Assembly: GCF_015751765.1 (NCBI RefSeq)
Contig: NZ_JADOTX010000001.1
Coordinates: forward strand, 868,001 to 932,000
Direction of reading: 5' to 3'
DNA: 64,000 nt
Origin: Micromonospora ureilytica
GTDB lineage: Bacteria > Actinomycetota > Actinomycetes > Mycobacteriales > Micromonosporaceae
Notes under the pieces: generated by a model
What the model saw: only the letters and a program-made list of their open reading frames with translations
The model's database searches: none
What the model was told of the DNA's origin: nothing
Translations under genes and position numbers: made by a program
Shown: positions 25,844 through 34,851 of the stretch, one piece after another
How the letters are laid out: every line of letters begins with the position of its first letter
Position numbering within the stretch: the stretch's first letter is position 1

Positions 25844-25915
25844 CGTCTCGGCAAGTACTTGCTCGTACGGAAAGCTAGCACTCACTTTCCGTACGAGCAA
25901 GTACTTGCCGAGACG
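25844..25915. repeat. 31-bp perfect inverted repeat with 10-bp spacer
   Basis: Left arm 25844-25874 and right arm 25885-25915 are exact complements, separated by CTAGCACTCA. Each arm contains the 12-bp palindrome GCAAGTACTTGC plus CTCGTACGG. The left arm ends 14 bp upstream of the membrane-protein start, so the element sits in the promoter/5' leader of the regulator operon. It could be a multi-site operator, a leader hairpin or a relic of a small mobile element. Confidence 0.9.
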
Positions 25916-26041
25916 TCCGTCGCCGGTGGTAACTCTCTACTCACTGGAAATCATGTGCCGCGACGTTGAATTGCCCCCGCTGGTGGTGAATCACGAGAAG
26001 GGGGCGACCATGACAGGCCAGGCAGACTGGGGTCGGGACGG

Positions 26042-26308
26042 GTGGGCGGTGCCGAGTTCTCCGGCGGCCCGGGAACGACGGTGATTGTGCCCCGGGGCGC
26101 CTTTCACACGTTCGTCACCCCGACCGGCGGGAAGCTGTTGTTCGTCAGCGCGCCGGCCGGCAACGAGCAACTCTTCGAGGAACTCGGCAGCCTCGGCCCG
26201 AATCCCACCCCGGAACAGCTCGCCGAGGTCGACGAACGCTTCGGCACCACGCGCCTCCCTGGTGACGAGGGCCGCCCCTGGAGTCACCTGCGCGACGCCG
26301 CACGGTAG
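26042..26308 (+). pseudogene. C-terminal half of a cupin-domain protein
   Basis: 88 codons from GTG 26042. GGPGTTVIVPRGAFHTFVTPTGGKLLFVSAPAGNEQLFEELG is the second half of a cupin barrel with the late metal-ligand His (AFHTF), but the first conserved half (the G(X)5HXH block) is absent. The frame upstream does not restore it. Most likely a 5'-deleted gene remnant. Confidence 0.65.
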
Positions 26309-26469
26309 GCGACGATCGTCCGCCCTTCGATCACTCGGGCGATGGGGTTTCCATCCGCGATACGTTGTCGCGCCGTCGCTGTGAGCGTCCACTTTTCGTC
26401 AAGAGCGGGCCGATACGGTTCCAGGGACAAATCGGAATGGACGCCGCACGGAATCAAGGAAAGAGAACC

Positions 26470-27129
26470 ATGGCAGACAGTCGCGACATGTACCTCGTCC
26501 ACAGCGCTTTCCGTCGCGAGTTTCCCGTTGCTGCGGCACTCGTCCGGACCATTACCGCCGACGACAGCGCCGCCGCCGCACGGGTCGCCGACCACGTGCT
26601 CATCCTCACCGGCCTGTTGAACCTGCACCACGCCGGTGAGGACGAGAAGGTCTGGCCGAAACTGATGCAACGGGGCCCGAGGGAGATCGCGCCGTTGGTC
26701 GAGACGATGGAACGTCAGCACGAGGGCCTGCATGAGGCACTCGTCGAGGTGGAGAGTCGGGCCGGCGCCTGGCGCCGGACCGCGACCGCGGTCGACCGCG
26801 ACGCTCTCGCTGCGGCCGTCGACGCCATGGTTCCGCCGATGCTGGAGCACCTGGTCACCGAGGAGACGCACCTACTGGCGTTGATCGACAAGTACCTGAC
26901 GGACAAGGAGTGGGCCGAGGTGGGCGCGGCCGCGATGGCCACGATGCCGAAGAAGCTGTTGCCCATGGCCTTCGGGATGGTGCTGCGCGACGGCACTCCC
27001 GAGCACGTCGCGGGTCTCAAGGCGGTCATCCCGGGTCCGGCCTGGTTCGTGCTCTCCCGGCTCGGGCCGGGCGCGTACACCCGATACGCCCGTCGTCTGG
27101 GCCTGGACAGGGTGCGCAGCGCCGCCTGA
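26470..27129 (+). CDS. Hemerythrin-like domain protein
   Basis: 219 aa from ATG 26470 with AAGGAAAGAG upstream. A four-helix hemerythrin domain: His in YLVHSAFRREF, HH and E in LLNLHHAGEDEKVWPKL, two His in METMERQHEGLHEAL-like helix, and H/E in LEHLVTEETHLLAL. All di-iron ligands appear to be there. The C-terminal 60 residues (PKKLLPMAFGMVLRDGTPEHVAG) match the actinobacterial hemerythrin family that may take part in oxygen/NO or redox sensing. It ends at a very strong terminator. Confidence 0.88.
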   Translation: MADSRDMYLVHSAFRREFPVAAALVRTITADDSAAAARVADHVLILTGLLNLHHAGEDEKVWPKLMQRGPREIAPLVETMERQHEGLHEALVEVESRAGAWRRTATAVDRDALAAAVDAMVPPMLEHLVTEETHLLALIDKYLTDKEWAEVGAAAMATMPKKLLPMAFGMVLRDGTPEHVAGLKAVIPGPAWFVLSRLGPGAYTRYARRLGLDRVRSAA

Positions 27130-27149
27130 CCGGCACTGACAGTCGAGCC

Positions 27150-27187
27150 GACGAAGGGCAGCCGGAAAGATCCGGCTGCCCTTCGTC
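27150..27187. terminator. Bidirectional terminator, 17-bp perfect stem
   Basis: GACGAAGGGCAGCCGGA (27150-27166), loop AAGA, and the exact complement (27171-27187). It separates the convergent hemerythrin and GNAT genes and is symmetrical, so it can work both ways. Confidence 0.9.
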
Positions 27188-27253
27188 GTGCGCTCGGGCG
27201 CGGCGCGCCGCCCCGGCCGGCACCTGGGCGGCCGGGGCGGCGTCGCCGGAAGC

Positions 27254-28006
27254 TCACTCCGGGAGCTGGTAGAGGCGATAGCGGGCGACGGTGTCGAAGC
27301 CCATCTGCCGGTACACCGGCTCGCCCTCGGCGCTCGCCTGCAGCGTGGCGATCCGCCGCCCCGACTCACTGGTGATGCGCAACGCCTCGCGGGTGAGGGC
27401 GGTCGCGATTCCACGCCGGCGGAAGTCGGGGTCGGTGGCGATGCAGTACAGGGCGCCGACGTCGGTGCCGAGCGACAGGGTGCACGTGCCGACGGTACGG
27501 CCTTCGACGGTGCCCGCGAGCCGGACCACGTCGGGGTAGGCGAAGCCGAGTTCCCGGTCGACGACCATATCGAGGTCACCGGTGATGCCGAGCGGTCCGG
27601 CGTAGGTCTCGACGTACTCCCGCATCCCGACCGGGTCGACGACGGTCCGGATCGTCAGATCGGCGGGCGCTGCGGCCTCGGCCACAGTTGTCACGTCCAC
27701 CGCCATGATCGGCATGTCAGCGATCTGCTTCGCGCCCCGCTCGAGCAGGCCTTCGGCGGTGCCCTCGTCGCTGTCCGCGCCCACCCACCAGCCCCACCGC
27801 GAGCCGGTGAGGTGCTTCCTCACCTCCTCGATCGCGTCATCCAGCTGCCGACCGCGGACGCGAAGGACCCCGTTGAGCAGCGGGTGCGGGATGTCGGTGC
27901 GGTAGGTCGGCAGGTCGGTGTCGGGACGCGCGCCGGCCCAGCCGCACCAGTAACGGCGGTTGGCGGCGAGCTGCGGCTCCAGGTCATGGATGGAGTAGGT
28001 GGTCAT
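27254..28006 (-). CDS. GNAT-family N-acetyltransferase
   Basis: 250 aa. The C-terminal half is a GNAT domain: VVRLAGTVEGRTVGTCTLSLGTDVGALYCIATDPDFRRRGIATALTREAL with the RRGIAT pyrophosphate loop, ending YRQMGFDTVARYRLYQL. The N-terminal ~110 residues are a second, degenerate domain of unknown job. Its ATG overlaps the sigma-factor stop (ATGA), so the two are co-translated; it may modify a product controlled by that regulator. Substrate unknown. Confidence 0.87.
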   Translation of the reverse strand: MTTYSIHDLEPQLAANRRYWCGWAGARPDTDLPTYRTDIPHPLLNGVLRVRGRQLDDAIEEVRKHLTGSRWGWWVGADSDEGTAEGLLERGAKQIADMPIMAVDVTTVAEAAAPADLTIRTVVDPVGMREYVETYAGPLGITGDLDMVVDRELGFAYPDVVRLAGTVEGRTVGTCTLSLGTDVGALYCIATDPDFRRRGIATALTREALRITSESGRRIATLQASAEGEPVYRQMGFDTVARYRLYQLPE

Positions 28007-29016
28007 ACCCTCCAGGACCTGGTCCGGCGGCCAGAAGTTCGATTCGCCGGGGGAGTGATCTCCGGGCGGGTCGGCCGCGGGGTGTGCAGGAGGCGCACCT
28101 CACACACCAGGCCCTTCTTCTCGCGGAGCAGCCAGGTCCCGCCGGGCGGGCAGTGGAACGGATCCTCCGGCGGGTTGATGAAGGCGTTCTCCCAGATCGT
28201 GATGCCCGCACCAGCCACCACTCCGGTGATCTGGTGAGCGACGCCGGAGTCATAGTCCCGTCGCATAGCCGCGAAGACCGGTTCGCGGCCGATCGTCCGT
28301 TTGCCACTCGGCCAGCAGAAGGTCAGGTCTTCGGCCCAGCGCGCCGCCGCCTTGTGCATCGGCGCACCGTCGGACACCGCGGTCAGCACCGTCGAAGCCT
28401 CCTCGCGTCGTTCGGCCTGCAGGGACGTGGTCTCGTCGTGCCGCTCCTCGCGCAGGCGGGGCAGGACGTCGGCCAGCTGACGGCGCGCTTCGCTCAGGCG
28501 GCTGCGGACGGTGCCGATCGGGACCCCGCAGAGATCCGCGATCTGCTCGTACGAGTTGTTCTCGGTGAAGTAGCGCAGCAACGCCACCGTTTGCGCGGCC
28601 GGGGACAACTGGTGCAGTCCGTGCCAGATCCAGTCCCGCATGGCGCTGCGGTCGATGCGGGCAGCCGGATCGTCCAGCTCCGAGGCGAGCAGGTTCTCGC
28701 CGGCCACGCCGACCGGGACGGGCCGGTGCGAGCGGAGAAGCTTCCGGCAGTTGTTGCGCACGATGGCGTGCAGCCAGGGCCGCAACGCCGACGGGTCGCG
28801 CAGCTCGCCGATCCGGCAGAACGCCGTGATCGCCGCGTCCTGGCAGGCATCCTCGGCGTCGGGCCTGGCACCCAGGATGCGGTGTGCCACCGCGAGCATG
28901 CCGGCGTAGTGAAGCTCGAACAGCAGCGTGAAGCTTCGCGGATCGCCCAGCTGGGCGGCCCGGACCACCTGCTCCGCGTCGCCGGCCGACACGGGTCCCG
29001 ATGTTGGTAGGAGCAT
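28003..29016 (-). CDS. ECF sigma factor with C-terminal SnoaL-like domain
   Basis: 337 aa. Sigma region 2: FTLLFELHYAGMLAVAHRILG, DAEDACQDAAITAF, LRPWLHAIVRNNCRKLLR; region 4: LSPAAQTVALLRYFTENNSYEQIADLCGVPIGTVRSRLSEARRQL. From about residue 205 an NTF2/SnoaL-like domain follows (ALARWAEDLTFCW-like, GREPVFAAMRRDY, ITGVVAGAGITIWENAFI), as in sigma factors that carry their own regulatory domain and need no separate anti-sigma factor. The gene is divergent from the SARP gene at 29094 (77-bp gap), so control of that regulator is conceivable. Confidence 0.9.
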   Translation of the reverse strand: MLLPTSGPVSAGDAEQVVRAAQLGDPRSFTLLFELHYAGMLAVAHRILGARPDAEDACQDAAITAFCRIGELRDPSALRPWLHAIVRNNCRKLLRSHRPVPVGVAGENLLASELDDPAARIDRSAMRDWIWHGLHQLSPAAQTVALLRYFTENNSYEQIADLCGVPIGTVRSRLSEARRQLADVLPRLREERHDETTSLQAERREEASTVLTAVSDGAPMHKAAARWAEDLTFCWPSGKRTIGREPVFAAMRRDYDSGVAHQITGVVAGAGITIWENAFINPPEDPFHCPPGGTWLLREKKGLVCEVRLLHTPRPTRPEITPPANRTSGRRTRSWRV

Positions 29017-29093
29017 CCCGGAACGCTAGCTCGGGCTAGGGAAATCTTTTTCGGCGAACCGAACTTTCTTCCTGCGGCCTGGATCTGCAGTAC

Positions 29094-32000
29094 ATGCCCA
29101 TCGACACAAGCCAGGACCACGCCGTCGGCGAAAAGGCCCACGTCGTGCCCTGTTCAACCCCGACGTCCGTCTTGCCGAACGCGGCACCGTGCGATCCCGC
29201 GAGCCGGAAGAAAGGACGTTCGATTCAGTCACCGTCAAGTGAATCCTCACAAGAGCCCGTCGTCTCCGGCCGGTCACCGGAGCCGGAACCGGAGAACGCG
29301 CTGCACCTGCAGATCATGGGCCCGCTGCGGCTCTGGCGCGGTGCGGTCGAGCTGGACGCGGGCCCGCGTCAGCAACGCGGCCTGTTGGCGCTCCTCCTGG
29401 CTCGTGCGGGGCGGCCCGTCAGCACCAGCGATCTGACGCGCCTGATCTGGGGTCCGGACTCGCCGGCCAGCTCGGTGAACGTCATCCACAAGTACGTCGG
29501 AGCGCTGCGCCGTCTGCTCGAACCCGATCTACCGGCACGCGCTGCCGGCTCGTACCTGCTGCGGCACGGCAACGGATATCGCTTCGAGGCCGGGCCGGAG
29601 TCGCTCGATCTCAGCGCGTTCCGCAGCCACGTCTTGGCCGCGAAGTCCAGCCTCAGGCAGGACCGTCCCGCCGAGGCGCTCGACCACTACCTCGACGCTC
29701 TCGAACTGTGTCACGGTTCGGCCGGTGACTCCTTGATCGACAGCACGGCGGCGGCAGCGACCTTCGCCGGCATCGACAGCGAATTCTTCGACGCCGCGAT
29801 CGCCGCCGCCGCGGTGGCCGTGCGCGTGCGCCAGCCCGGCCGGGTGCTGGTCCCGCTGCGGCTCGCCGCGGAGATGGGCCGGCTCAACGAGCCGGTCCAC
29901 GCGTGCCTGGTGACGACGCTCGCCACGGCGGGCCATCAGGCCGAGGCACTGGCGGTCTACGGCGCGATCCGCGCCCGCCTCGACGACGAGCTGGGCATCG
30001 ACCCTGGACGCGAGCTCCAGGACGCCCAGCGGCGGGCCCTCACCCAGGCGGGGATGCCGCCCTCCGGGGACCCGGATCCGATCCCCGGGACATCCCGGCC
30101 GATTCCCCTGGTGCGCCCGGCGCAGCTTCCGCCGGACCTACCCCTCTTCGTGGGCCGCGGCACCGAGCTGGCGATCTTGAATGACCTGGTCACCGGGATG
30201 CGGGCCGCCGGACGGACGAGCCCTCTGGTGGTCGCGATGAACGGCATGGGCGGCGTCGGCAAGTCGACGCTCGCGGTGCACTTCGCGCACCGGGTGTCCG
30301 GCGAGTTCAGCGACGGGCAGCTCTACCTCGATCTCCGGGGTCACCTCGGCGAGGGGGAGAGCCGGCCGGCCGGCGATGCCCTGCGCCTCCTCCTGCACGC
30401 GGTGGGTGTGCCCGCCTCCGACGTTCCAGACACGTTCGACGCGCGGATCGGGATGTACCGGAGCATGACCGCCGGCAAGCGGATCCTGATCCTGCTGGAC
30501 AACGTCTGCGATGCCTCCCAGGTGCGTCCGCTGCTGCCGAACTCGGCGGAGAGTCTCGTGATCGTCACCAGCCGGCGGTCACTGGTCGGCCTGGCCGCGT
30601 TCGATGGCGCCCATCCACTCAGCGTCGATCTGCCCGACCTGCCGACGGCCCGTCGGCTGCTCGAACGCCGTCTCGCCGGCCTGCCGGCCGCCGGCACGGC
30701 GGGTGGGGAGATCACCGACGAGATCATCGAACTGTGTGGCCGGCTTCCGCTGGCGCTGGCCATCCTGGCGGCCCGGGTCGCCGTCCGCCCGCGACTGTCG
30801 CTCGCCTCCGTCGCCGCCGAGCTACGCGACGGCGCCCGCCGGCTCGGCGCGTTCCCGGGCGGGGGCGGCCTCAGTGATCCGCGTACCGCGTTCTCGTGGT
30901 CCTACCGCCAGCTCGGTCCCGGCGCCGCTCGGCTGTTCCGGCTTCTGTCGGTGGCCCTGGTGCCGGGTGTCACGGCCGCAGCCTGTGTGAGTCTCTGCGA
31001 CCGCAACCCCGACGACATCCGGGCGGAGCTGGCCGAGCTGATCGAGGCGGCCCTGGTGACCGAGCACGAGGACGGCCGGCTCACCTCGCACGTACTGGTC
31101 AGGACGTACGCGGAAGAGCTCCTCCGGGCCGAGGAGCCGGCGCCGGAACGACAGGCGGCGGTCAGCCGCCTGCTGCAGTACTACCTGCACAGCAGTTTCC
31201 GCGCGCAGGTGGTGCTTGAGCCGAACCGGACGCCGATCGAGCCGCCGCCGCCCCTGCCCGGTGTCGTCGCGGAGCAGCCGGAGACGTACGACGAGGCGAT
31301 CGCCTGGTTCGCGAGCCAGCGGGAGGTGCTCAAGGAGGCGGTCCGCCTGGCGGCCGACGTCGGGTACGGCATCGTGCCCTGGCAGCTCGCCATCACCATG
31401 CAGCAGTACCTGCAGTGGGCCGGGTACTTCCAGGACTGGGAAGACGTCATGAGGGTGGCGCTGCACGCGGCACGGGCGAGCCACGATGCCGTCGGGGAGG
31501 CGCACGTCCTGCGCAGCCTGGCCGGTGCGCGGTATGTGTTCGGCGCCAACGAGGAGTCGCTCCGCCTGCTCAGCGAGGCGCTGCCCATCTACCGGGCCCG
31601 GGACATGCGGCTGGAACAGGCGCTGGTGCACAACAACTTCCACCAGGTGCTCAGTGCGCTGAGCCGGCACGACCTCGCCCTCGAGCACAGCGAGAAGGCG
31701 CTGTCGCTGTCCCGCCTTCTCGGGAATCGTCGGGCCGAGATCTTCAGCCTCCTGTGCAGCGGGACGTCGCTCGCCGGCCTGGGGCGGGTCGAGGAATCAG
31801 CGCAGGCGCTGCATGAGGCCCTCGACCTCAATCAGCAGTTCGGACGCGGCCGCGAGGAGAGCGAGATCCGTTCTGCCATCGCCCACAACCTGGCCGAGTC
31901 CGGACGCGTCGACGAGGCGGTCGAGCAGCTGGAACTGTCGGCGGAGACGGCGCGACGCCTCGGGGACCGACCGTTGCAGTTCGACGCGTTGCGGCAGATG

Positions 32001-32153
32001 GCCGAGGTCCTGATCACCTCTGGCGAGATCCCCGCGGCGCAGCGGGTGTTCGAGCGCGCCGGCGCGGTTCTTGCCGGGTTGCAGGGCGGCGGCACCGACA
32101 GCATGCGTGCCTCTCTCATCCGTCTCGCCGAGTTGCTGTCCCCGCCGAGGTGA
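29094..32153 (+). CDS. SARP-family regulator with NB-ARC and TPR domains (AfsR-like)
   Basis: 1019 aa. After a low-complexity 65-residue lead comes an OmpR-like DNA-binding domain (LRLWRGAVELDAGPRQQRGL, SVNVIHKYVGALRRLLEP), a BTAD domain (to about 305), an NB-ARC ATPase (NGMGGVGKST at 382-391, ILILLDNVCDA, VIVTSRR) and TPR-like repeats (750-1010). This is the AfsR layout of antibiotic-pathway activators. The start codon is unsure: ATG 29094 has no good ribosome binding site. The DNA-binding half is clearly paralogous to the truncated gene at 36531. A hydrolase gene follows 55 bp later, probably in the same operon. Confidence 0.92.
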   Translation: MPIDTSQDHAVGEKAHVVPCSTPTSVLPNAAPCDPASRKKGRSIQSPSSESSQEPVVSGRSPEPEPENALHLQIMGPLRLWRGAVELDAGPRQQRGLLALLLARAGRPVSTSDLTRLIWGPDSPASSVNVIHKYVGALRRLLEPDLPARAAGSYLLRHGNGYRFEAGPESLDLSAFRSHVLAAKSSLRQDRPAEALDHYLDALELCHGSAGDSLIDSTAAAATFAGIDSEFFDAAIAAAAVAVRVRQPGRVLVPLRLAAEMGRLNEPVHACLVTTLATAGHQAEALAVYGAIRARLDDELGIDPGRELQDAQRRALTQAGMPPSGDPDPIPGTSRPIPLVRPAQLPPDLPLFVGRGTELAILNDLVTGMRAAGRTSPLVVAMNGMGGVGKSTLAVHFAHRVSGEFSDGQLYLDLRGHLGEGESRPAGDALRLLLHAVGVPASDVPDTFDARIGMYRSMTAGKRILILLDNVCDASQVRPLLPNSAESLVIVTSRRSLVGLAAFDGAHPLSVDLPDLPTARRLLERRLAGLPAAGTAGGEITDEIIELCGRLPLALAILAARVAVRPRLSLASVAAELRDGARRLGAFPGGGGLSDPRTAFSWSYRQLGPGAARLFRLLSVALVPGVTAAACVSLCDRNPDDIRAELAELIEAALVTEHEDGRLTSHVLVRTYAEELLRAEEPAPERQAAVSRLLQYYLHSSFRAQVVLEPNRTPIEPPPPLPGVVAEQPETYDEAIAWFASQREVLKEAVRLAADVGYGIVPWQLAITMQQYLQWAGYFQDWEDVMRVALHAARASHDAVGEAHVLRSLAGARYVFGANEESLRLLSEALPIYRARDMRLEQALVHNNFHQVLSALSRHDLALEHSEKALSLSRLLGNRRAEIFSLLCSGTSLAGLGRVEESAQALHEALDLNQQFGRGREESEIRSAIAHNLAESGRVDEAVEQLELSAETARRLGDRPLQFDALRQMAEVLITSGEIPAAQRVFERAGAVLAGLQGGGTDSMRASLIRLAELLSPPR

Positions 32154-32208
32154 TCGCGGCTTCCGACAAACGATGAACGTCATCAACCCTCGTAGGGAGT
32201 GTCGCTCG

Positions 32209-33081
32209 ATGAACAATCTCGTCCCCGGAACACACACAATGATCACAAACGGCGTCCGGCAGGTCTATCACGTCGCCGGGACCGGCCCGGTGATGATCAC
32301 CCAGTCGGGCGGGCCCGGCGTCGAGTACGCCTACCTGCGCTCCACCCGGTTGGAAGAGCACTTCACCATGGTCTACCCGGAGATCCCCGGCACCGGGGCG
32401 TCCGGGCCACTGCCCGAAGGGTCCACCTACGTGGACACGTACGTCGGTTTCCTGCACTCCCTCGTCGAGCATCTCGGCCAAGCTCGGGTGCACCTGCTGG
32501 GCCACTCCCACGGCGGCTTCACCGCTCAGCGGTTCGCGCTGAACCATCCCGATCGGGTCGCCGGCCTCGTTCTGTACAGCACGTCCCCGACCAACGGCGC
32601 GGAATTCTGGGCGACCGAGCAAGCCGAGGTCGACGCATACCTGTCCCGTCACGCCGGCAACCCGGAGATCGCGACGGTGGCAGCGGCGATCACCAGCTCG
32701 GTTCCTTTGCAGACCCACGCGGAGAAGACCGACCAGCTTCGGGCCTATCTGCCGATCAATTTCGCCGATTTCTGGGGTCGCCGCGCCGAATTCGATCGCC
32801 TCCGCGAGACCGTGCGGGCCTGGGTGGTACGACCGGGGAACAAGAGGTTCGACTATCGGCCGGAGTTGTCGTCGATCGGCGCTCGGACCCTGGTGATCAC
32901 CGGACGGCACGACTTCATCTGCGGGCCGGTCTGGTCCGAGATGCTGCACGAGGGCATCCCCGGTTCCCGGCTGACGATCCTCGAGAACAGCGGACACTTC
33001 GGCCACCTCGAGGAGCCGACGGCATTTCACGAAGCCGTGGACTGGATCCTGACCGAGGAAGTTCTCCCGTCGCGTCACTGA
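32209..33081 (+). CDS. Alpha/beta-hydrolase (proline iminopeptidase-like)
   Basis: 290 aa from ATG 32209 with AGGGAG 8 nt upstream; ATG 32173 is possible. ITQSGGPGVEYAYL is the oxyanion region (HGGPG in true iminopeptidases, here QSGGPG), YPEIPGTGASG, nucleophile elbow GHSHGGF (Ser near residue 98), acid in ITGRHDFICGP and His in NSGHFGHLE. All triad residues are present. It follows the SARP gene closely; the natural substrate (peptide or ester) is not predictable. Confidence 0.88.
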   Translation: MNNLVPGTHTMITNGVRQVYHVAGTGPVMITQSGGPGVEYAYLRSTRLEEHFTMVYPEIPGTGASGPLPEGSTYVDTYVGFLHSLVEHLGQARVHLLGHSHGGFTAQRFALNHPDRVAGLVLYSTSPTNGAEFWATEQAEVDAYLSRHAGNPEIATVAAAITSSVPLQTHAEKTDQLRAYLPINFADFWGRRAEFDRLRETVRAWVVRPGNKRFDYRPELSSIGARTLVITGRHDFICGPVWSEMLHEGIPGSRLTILENSGHFGHLEEPTAFHEAVDWILTEEVLPSRH

Positions 33082-33229
33082 ACCGGCCTTCTGTTCCCCG
33101 CGGTGCACTCCGTCTCTCGGGGAATCGTGCCGTCCGTCGGAGAGGTTTGCCGTGCTGCGTCACGGGTAGCCCGAATTCTCGCTCGCGTGCTGGATCGAAC
33201 GTGGGTGAACAGTCGGAGAGGAGCGCTCA

Positions 33230-34438
33230 ATGAAGGCTGTCGTCTTCCACGGCATTGGCGATATCCGGGTCGACGACGTGCCCGAGCCCCGCATCGAGGC
33301 ACCGACGGATGCCATCGTCCGCGTCACCACGGCGGCGATCTGCGGCACGGACCTGCACTTCGTGCGGGGCACGATGCCCGGGATGAAGCCGGGCAAGATT
33401 CTCGGGCACGAGGGTGTCGGGGTGGTCGAGGAGGTGGGGACGCAGATCCGCAACCTCAAGCCCGGCGACCGGGTGGTGATCTCGGCGGTGCTGGGCTGCG
33501 GATCCTGCTCCTACTGCCGCCGAGGGCTCTTCGCGCAGTGCGACAACGTCAACCCGTACGGGCCACGGGCAGGCACCGGCTCGCCTGGCTCACCCGAGGC
33601 GCAGGGCCCGTTCAACGGGCTGCAGGCGGAGTACGCGCGCGTCCCGTTCGCGCACACCAATCTGATCCGGCTGCCGGAGGCCGTCACCGAGGCGCAGGCC
33701 ATCACTCTCTCCGATATCTACCCCACCGGCTACTTCGGTGCGGTGCTGGCCGACGCCAGTGACGGCAACATCGTCACCGTCTGGGGTTGCGGTCCGGTGG
33801 GCCAGTTCGCTGTTCTCTCCGCCTACCAGCGAGGCGCGTCGCGGGTGATCGCGATCGACGGACACGCCGACCGGCTGGAACACGCCCGCCAGCGAGGGGC
33901 CGAGGTCATCAACTTCAACGAGACCGATCCGGTCGAAGCGATCATGGAGTTGACGAACGGGATCGGCGCCGACTGCGCCATCGACGCGGTCGGAGTGGAT
34001 GGCGAGAGCCCGAAGTCCGGCCCCGCCGCCGGTAAGGACGATGAGCGGAATCGCGAGGAGCAGCGCAAGATCTCCCCGAACCTCGACAGTGGAGGGAAAG
34101 ACGGGCACTGGAAGCCGGGAGACGCGCCGAGCCAGGCGCAGACCTGGGCGGTGGAGAGCCTCGCGAAGGTGGGCACCCTGGGGATCGTGGGGGTCTATCC
34201 GCCCGCCGACCGGTTCTTTCCGATCGGCACGACCATGGCCCGCAACCTCACTGTCCGGGCCGGCAATGGCAATCACCCCAGGTACATTCCGAAGCTGGCG
34301 GACATGGTGGCGTCCGGCCAAGCCCGCCCGGAAGACGTCGTGACGGAACACGAACCGCTCACGGACGCCATCGCGGCGTACCGCGAGTTCGACATGCGTA
34401 ACCCCGGCTGGCTGAAGGTCGCCCTGCAGACAACCTGA
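33230..34438 (+). CDS. Zinc-dependent alcohol/formaldehyde dehydrogenase (FdhA-like MDR)
   Basis: 402 aa, ATG with AGAGGAG upstream. MDR family: ICGTDLHFVRG and GHEGVGVV bind catalytic zinc, CGSCSYCRRGLFAQC the structural zinc, VWGCGPVGQFAVLSA is the Rossmann loop. The long insertion (about residues 265-305, rich in Lys, Asp, Glu and Gly, ending PGDAPSQAQTWAVE) is typical of the glutathione-independent formaldehyde dehydrogenase-like group of actinobacteria. Cofactor NAD(H) likely; natural substrate unknown. Confidence 0.88.
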   Translation: MKAVVFHGIGDIRVDDVPEPRIEAPTDAIVRVTTAAICGTDLHFVRGTMPGMKPGKILGHEGVGVVEEVGTQIRNLKPGDRVVISAVLGCGSCSYCRRGLFAQCDNVNPYGPRAGTGSPGSPEAQGPFNGLQAEYARVPFAHTNLIRLPEAVTEAQAITLSDIYPTGYFGAVLADASDGNIVTVWGCGPVGQFAVLSAYQRGASRVIAIDGHADRLEHARQRGAEVINFNETDPVEAIMELTNGIGADCAIDAVGVDGESPKSGPAAGKDDERNREEQRKISPNLDSGGKDGHWKPGDAPSQAQTWAVESLAKVGTLGIVGVYPPADRFFPIGTTMARNLTVRAGNGNHPRYIPKLADMVASGQARPEDVVTEHEPLTDAIAAYREFDMRNPGWLKVALQTT

Positions 34439-34851
34439 GACCGCGATGACCAGGCACCTGAACCGGTCTCGGGCATGTTCCGTGTGGATGTCGAACGGCT
34501 TCCGGACCTCCTGGAAGCCGGGTGACCGCCGGAATCCCACATGACACGCAACCACTTGACCCCACTTCTCGCCGTGCTCGCCGTCGGGGACGTGCGGATC
34601 GCTGGCGAGGATCCCGTTGCGGGTCGTCGGCCGAGCGAGCGGTCGTACCCGGAAATGGCCTCGGGCAGGCGGTATCCGAAGTGGGCGGCGGCCTCCAGCA
34701 TCGCCATCGCGATGCGGTTCGCCGCGTCGCGGTGGCCGTAGCGGGCGAGCCCGGCGGCGATGATCGGGTTGTCGTGTGGCCACACGGTCCCGAGGTGGTG
34801 GGCGTTCGGGCGTCTGCGGGGTGTGGCCGCCCACCGGCACGGGGTGGGGCG
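34439..34851. other. Gene-poor stretch with a glycosidase remnant
   Basis: Contains only the short decayed reading frame described at 34630-34821 (-). The remainder (34439-34629) has no recognisable gene or RNA. Confidence 0.55.
34630..34821 (-). pseudogene. Fragment of an amylo-alpha-1,6-glucosidase / trehalase-like (GH15-like) gene
   Basis: The minus strand reads NAHHLGTVWPHDNPIIAAGL, then RYGHRDAANRIAMAMLEAAA and YRLPEAISGYDRS. The WPHDN(x)3AAG block with ANRIA...LLEAA...RLPE is a signature of actinobacterial glycogen-debranching-like hydrolases of about 700 aa. Only some 60 residues remain, with no start, no upstream domain and unrelated sequence after GYDRS. A relic, not a gene. Confidence 0.72.

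Noticed and set aside
25844..25915. Reading the 31-bp inverted repeat as a transcription terminator
   Set aside because: It lies upstream of its gene pair, has no T-run, and is followed by no convergent gene end; the terminators in this window have shorter stems and lie past stop codons.
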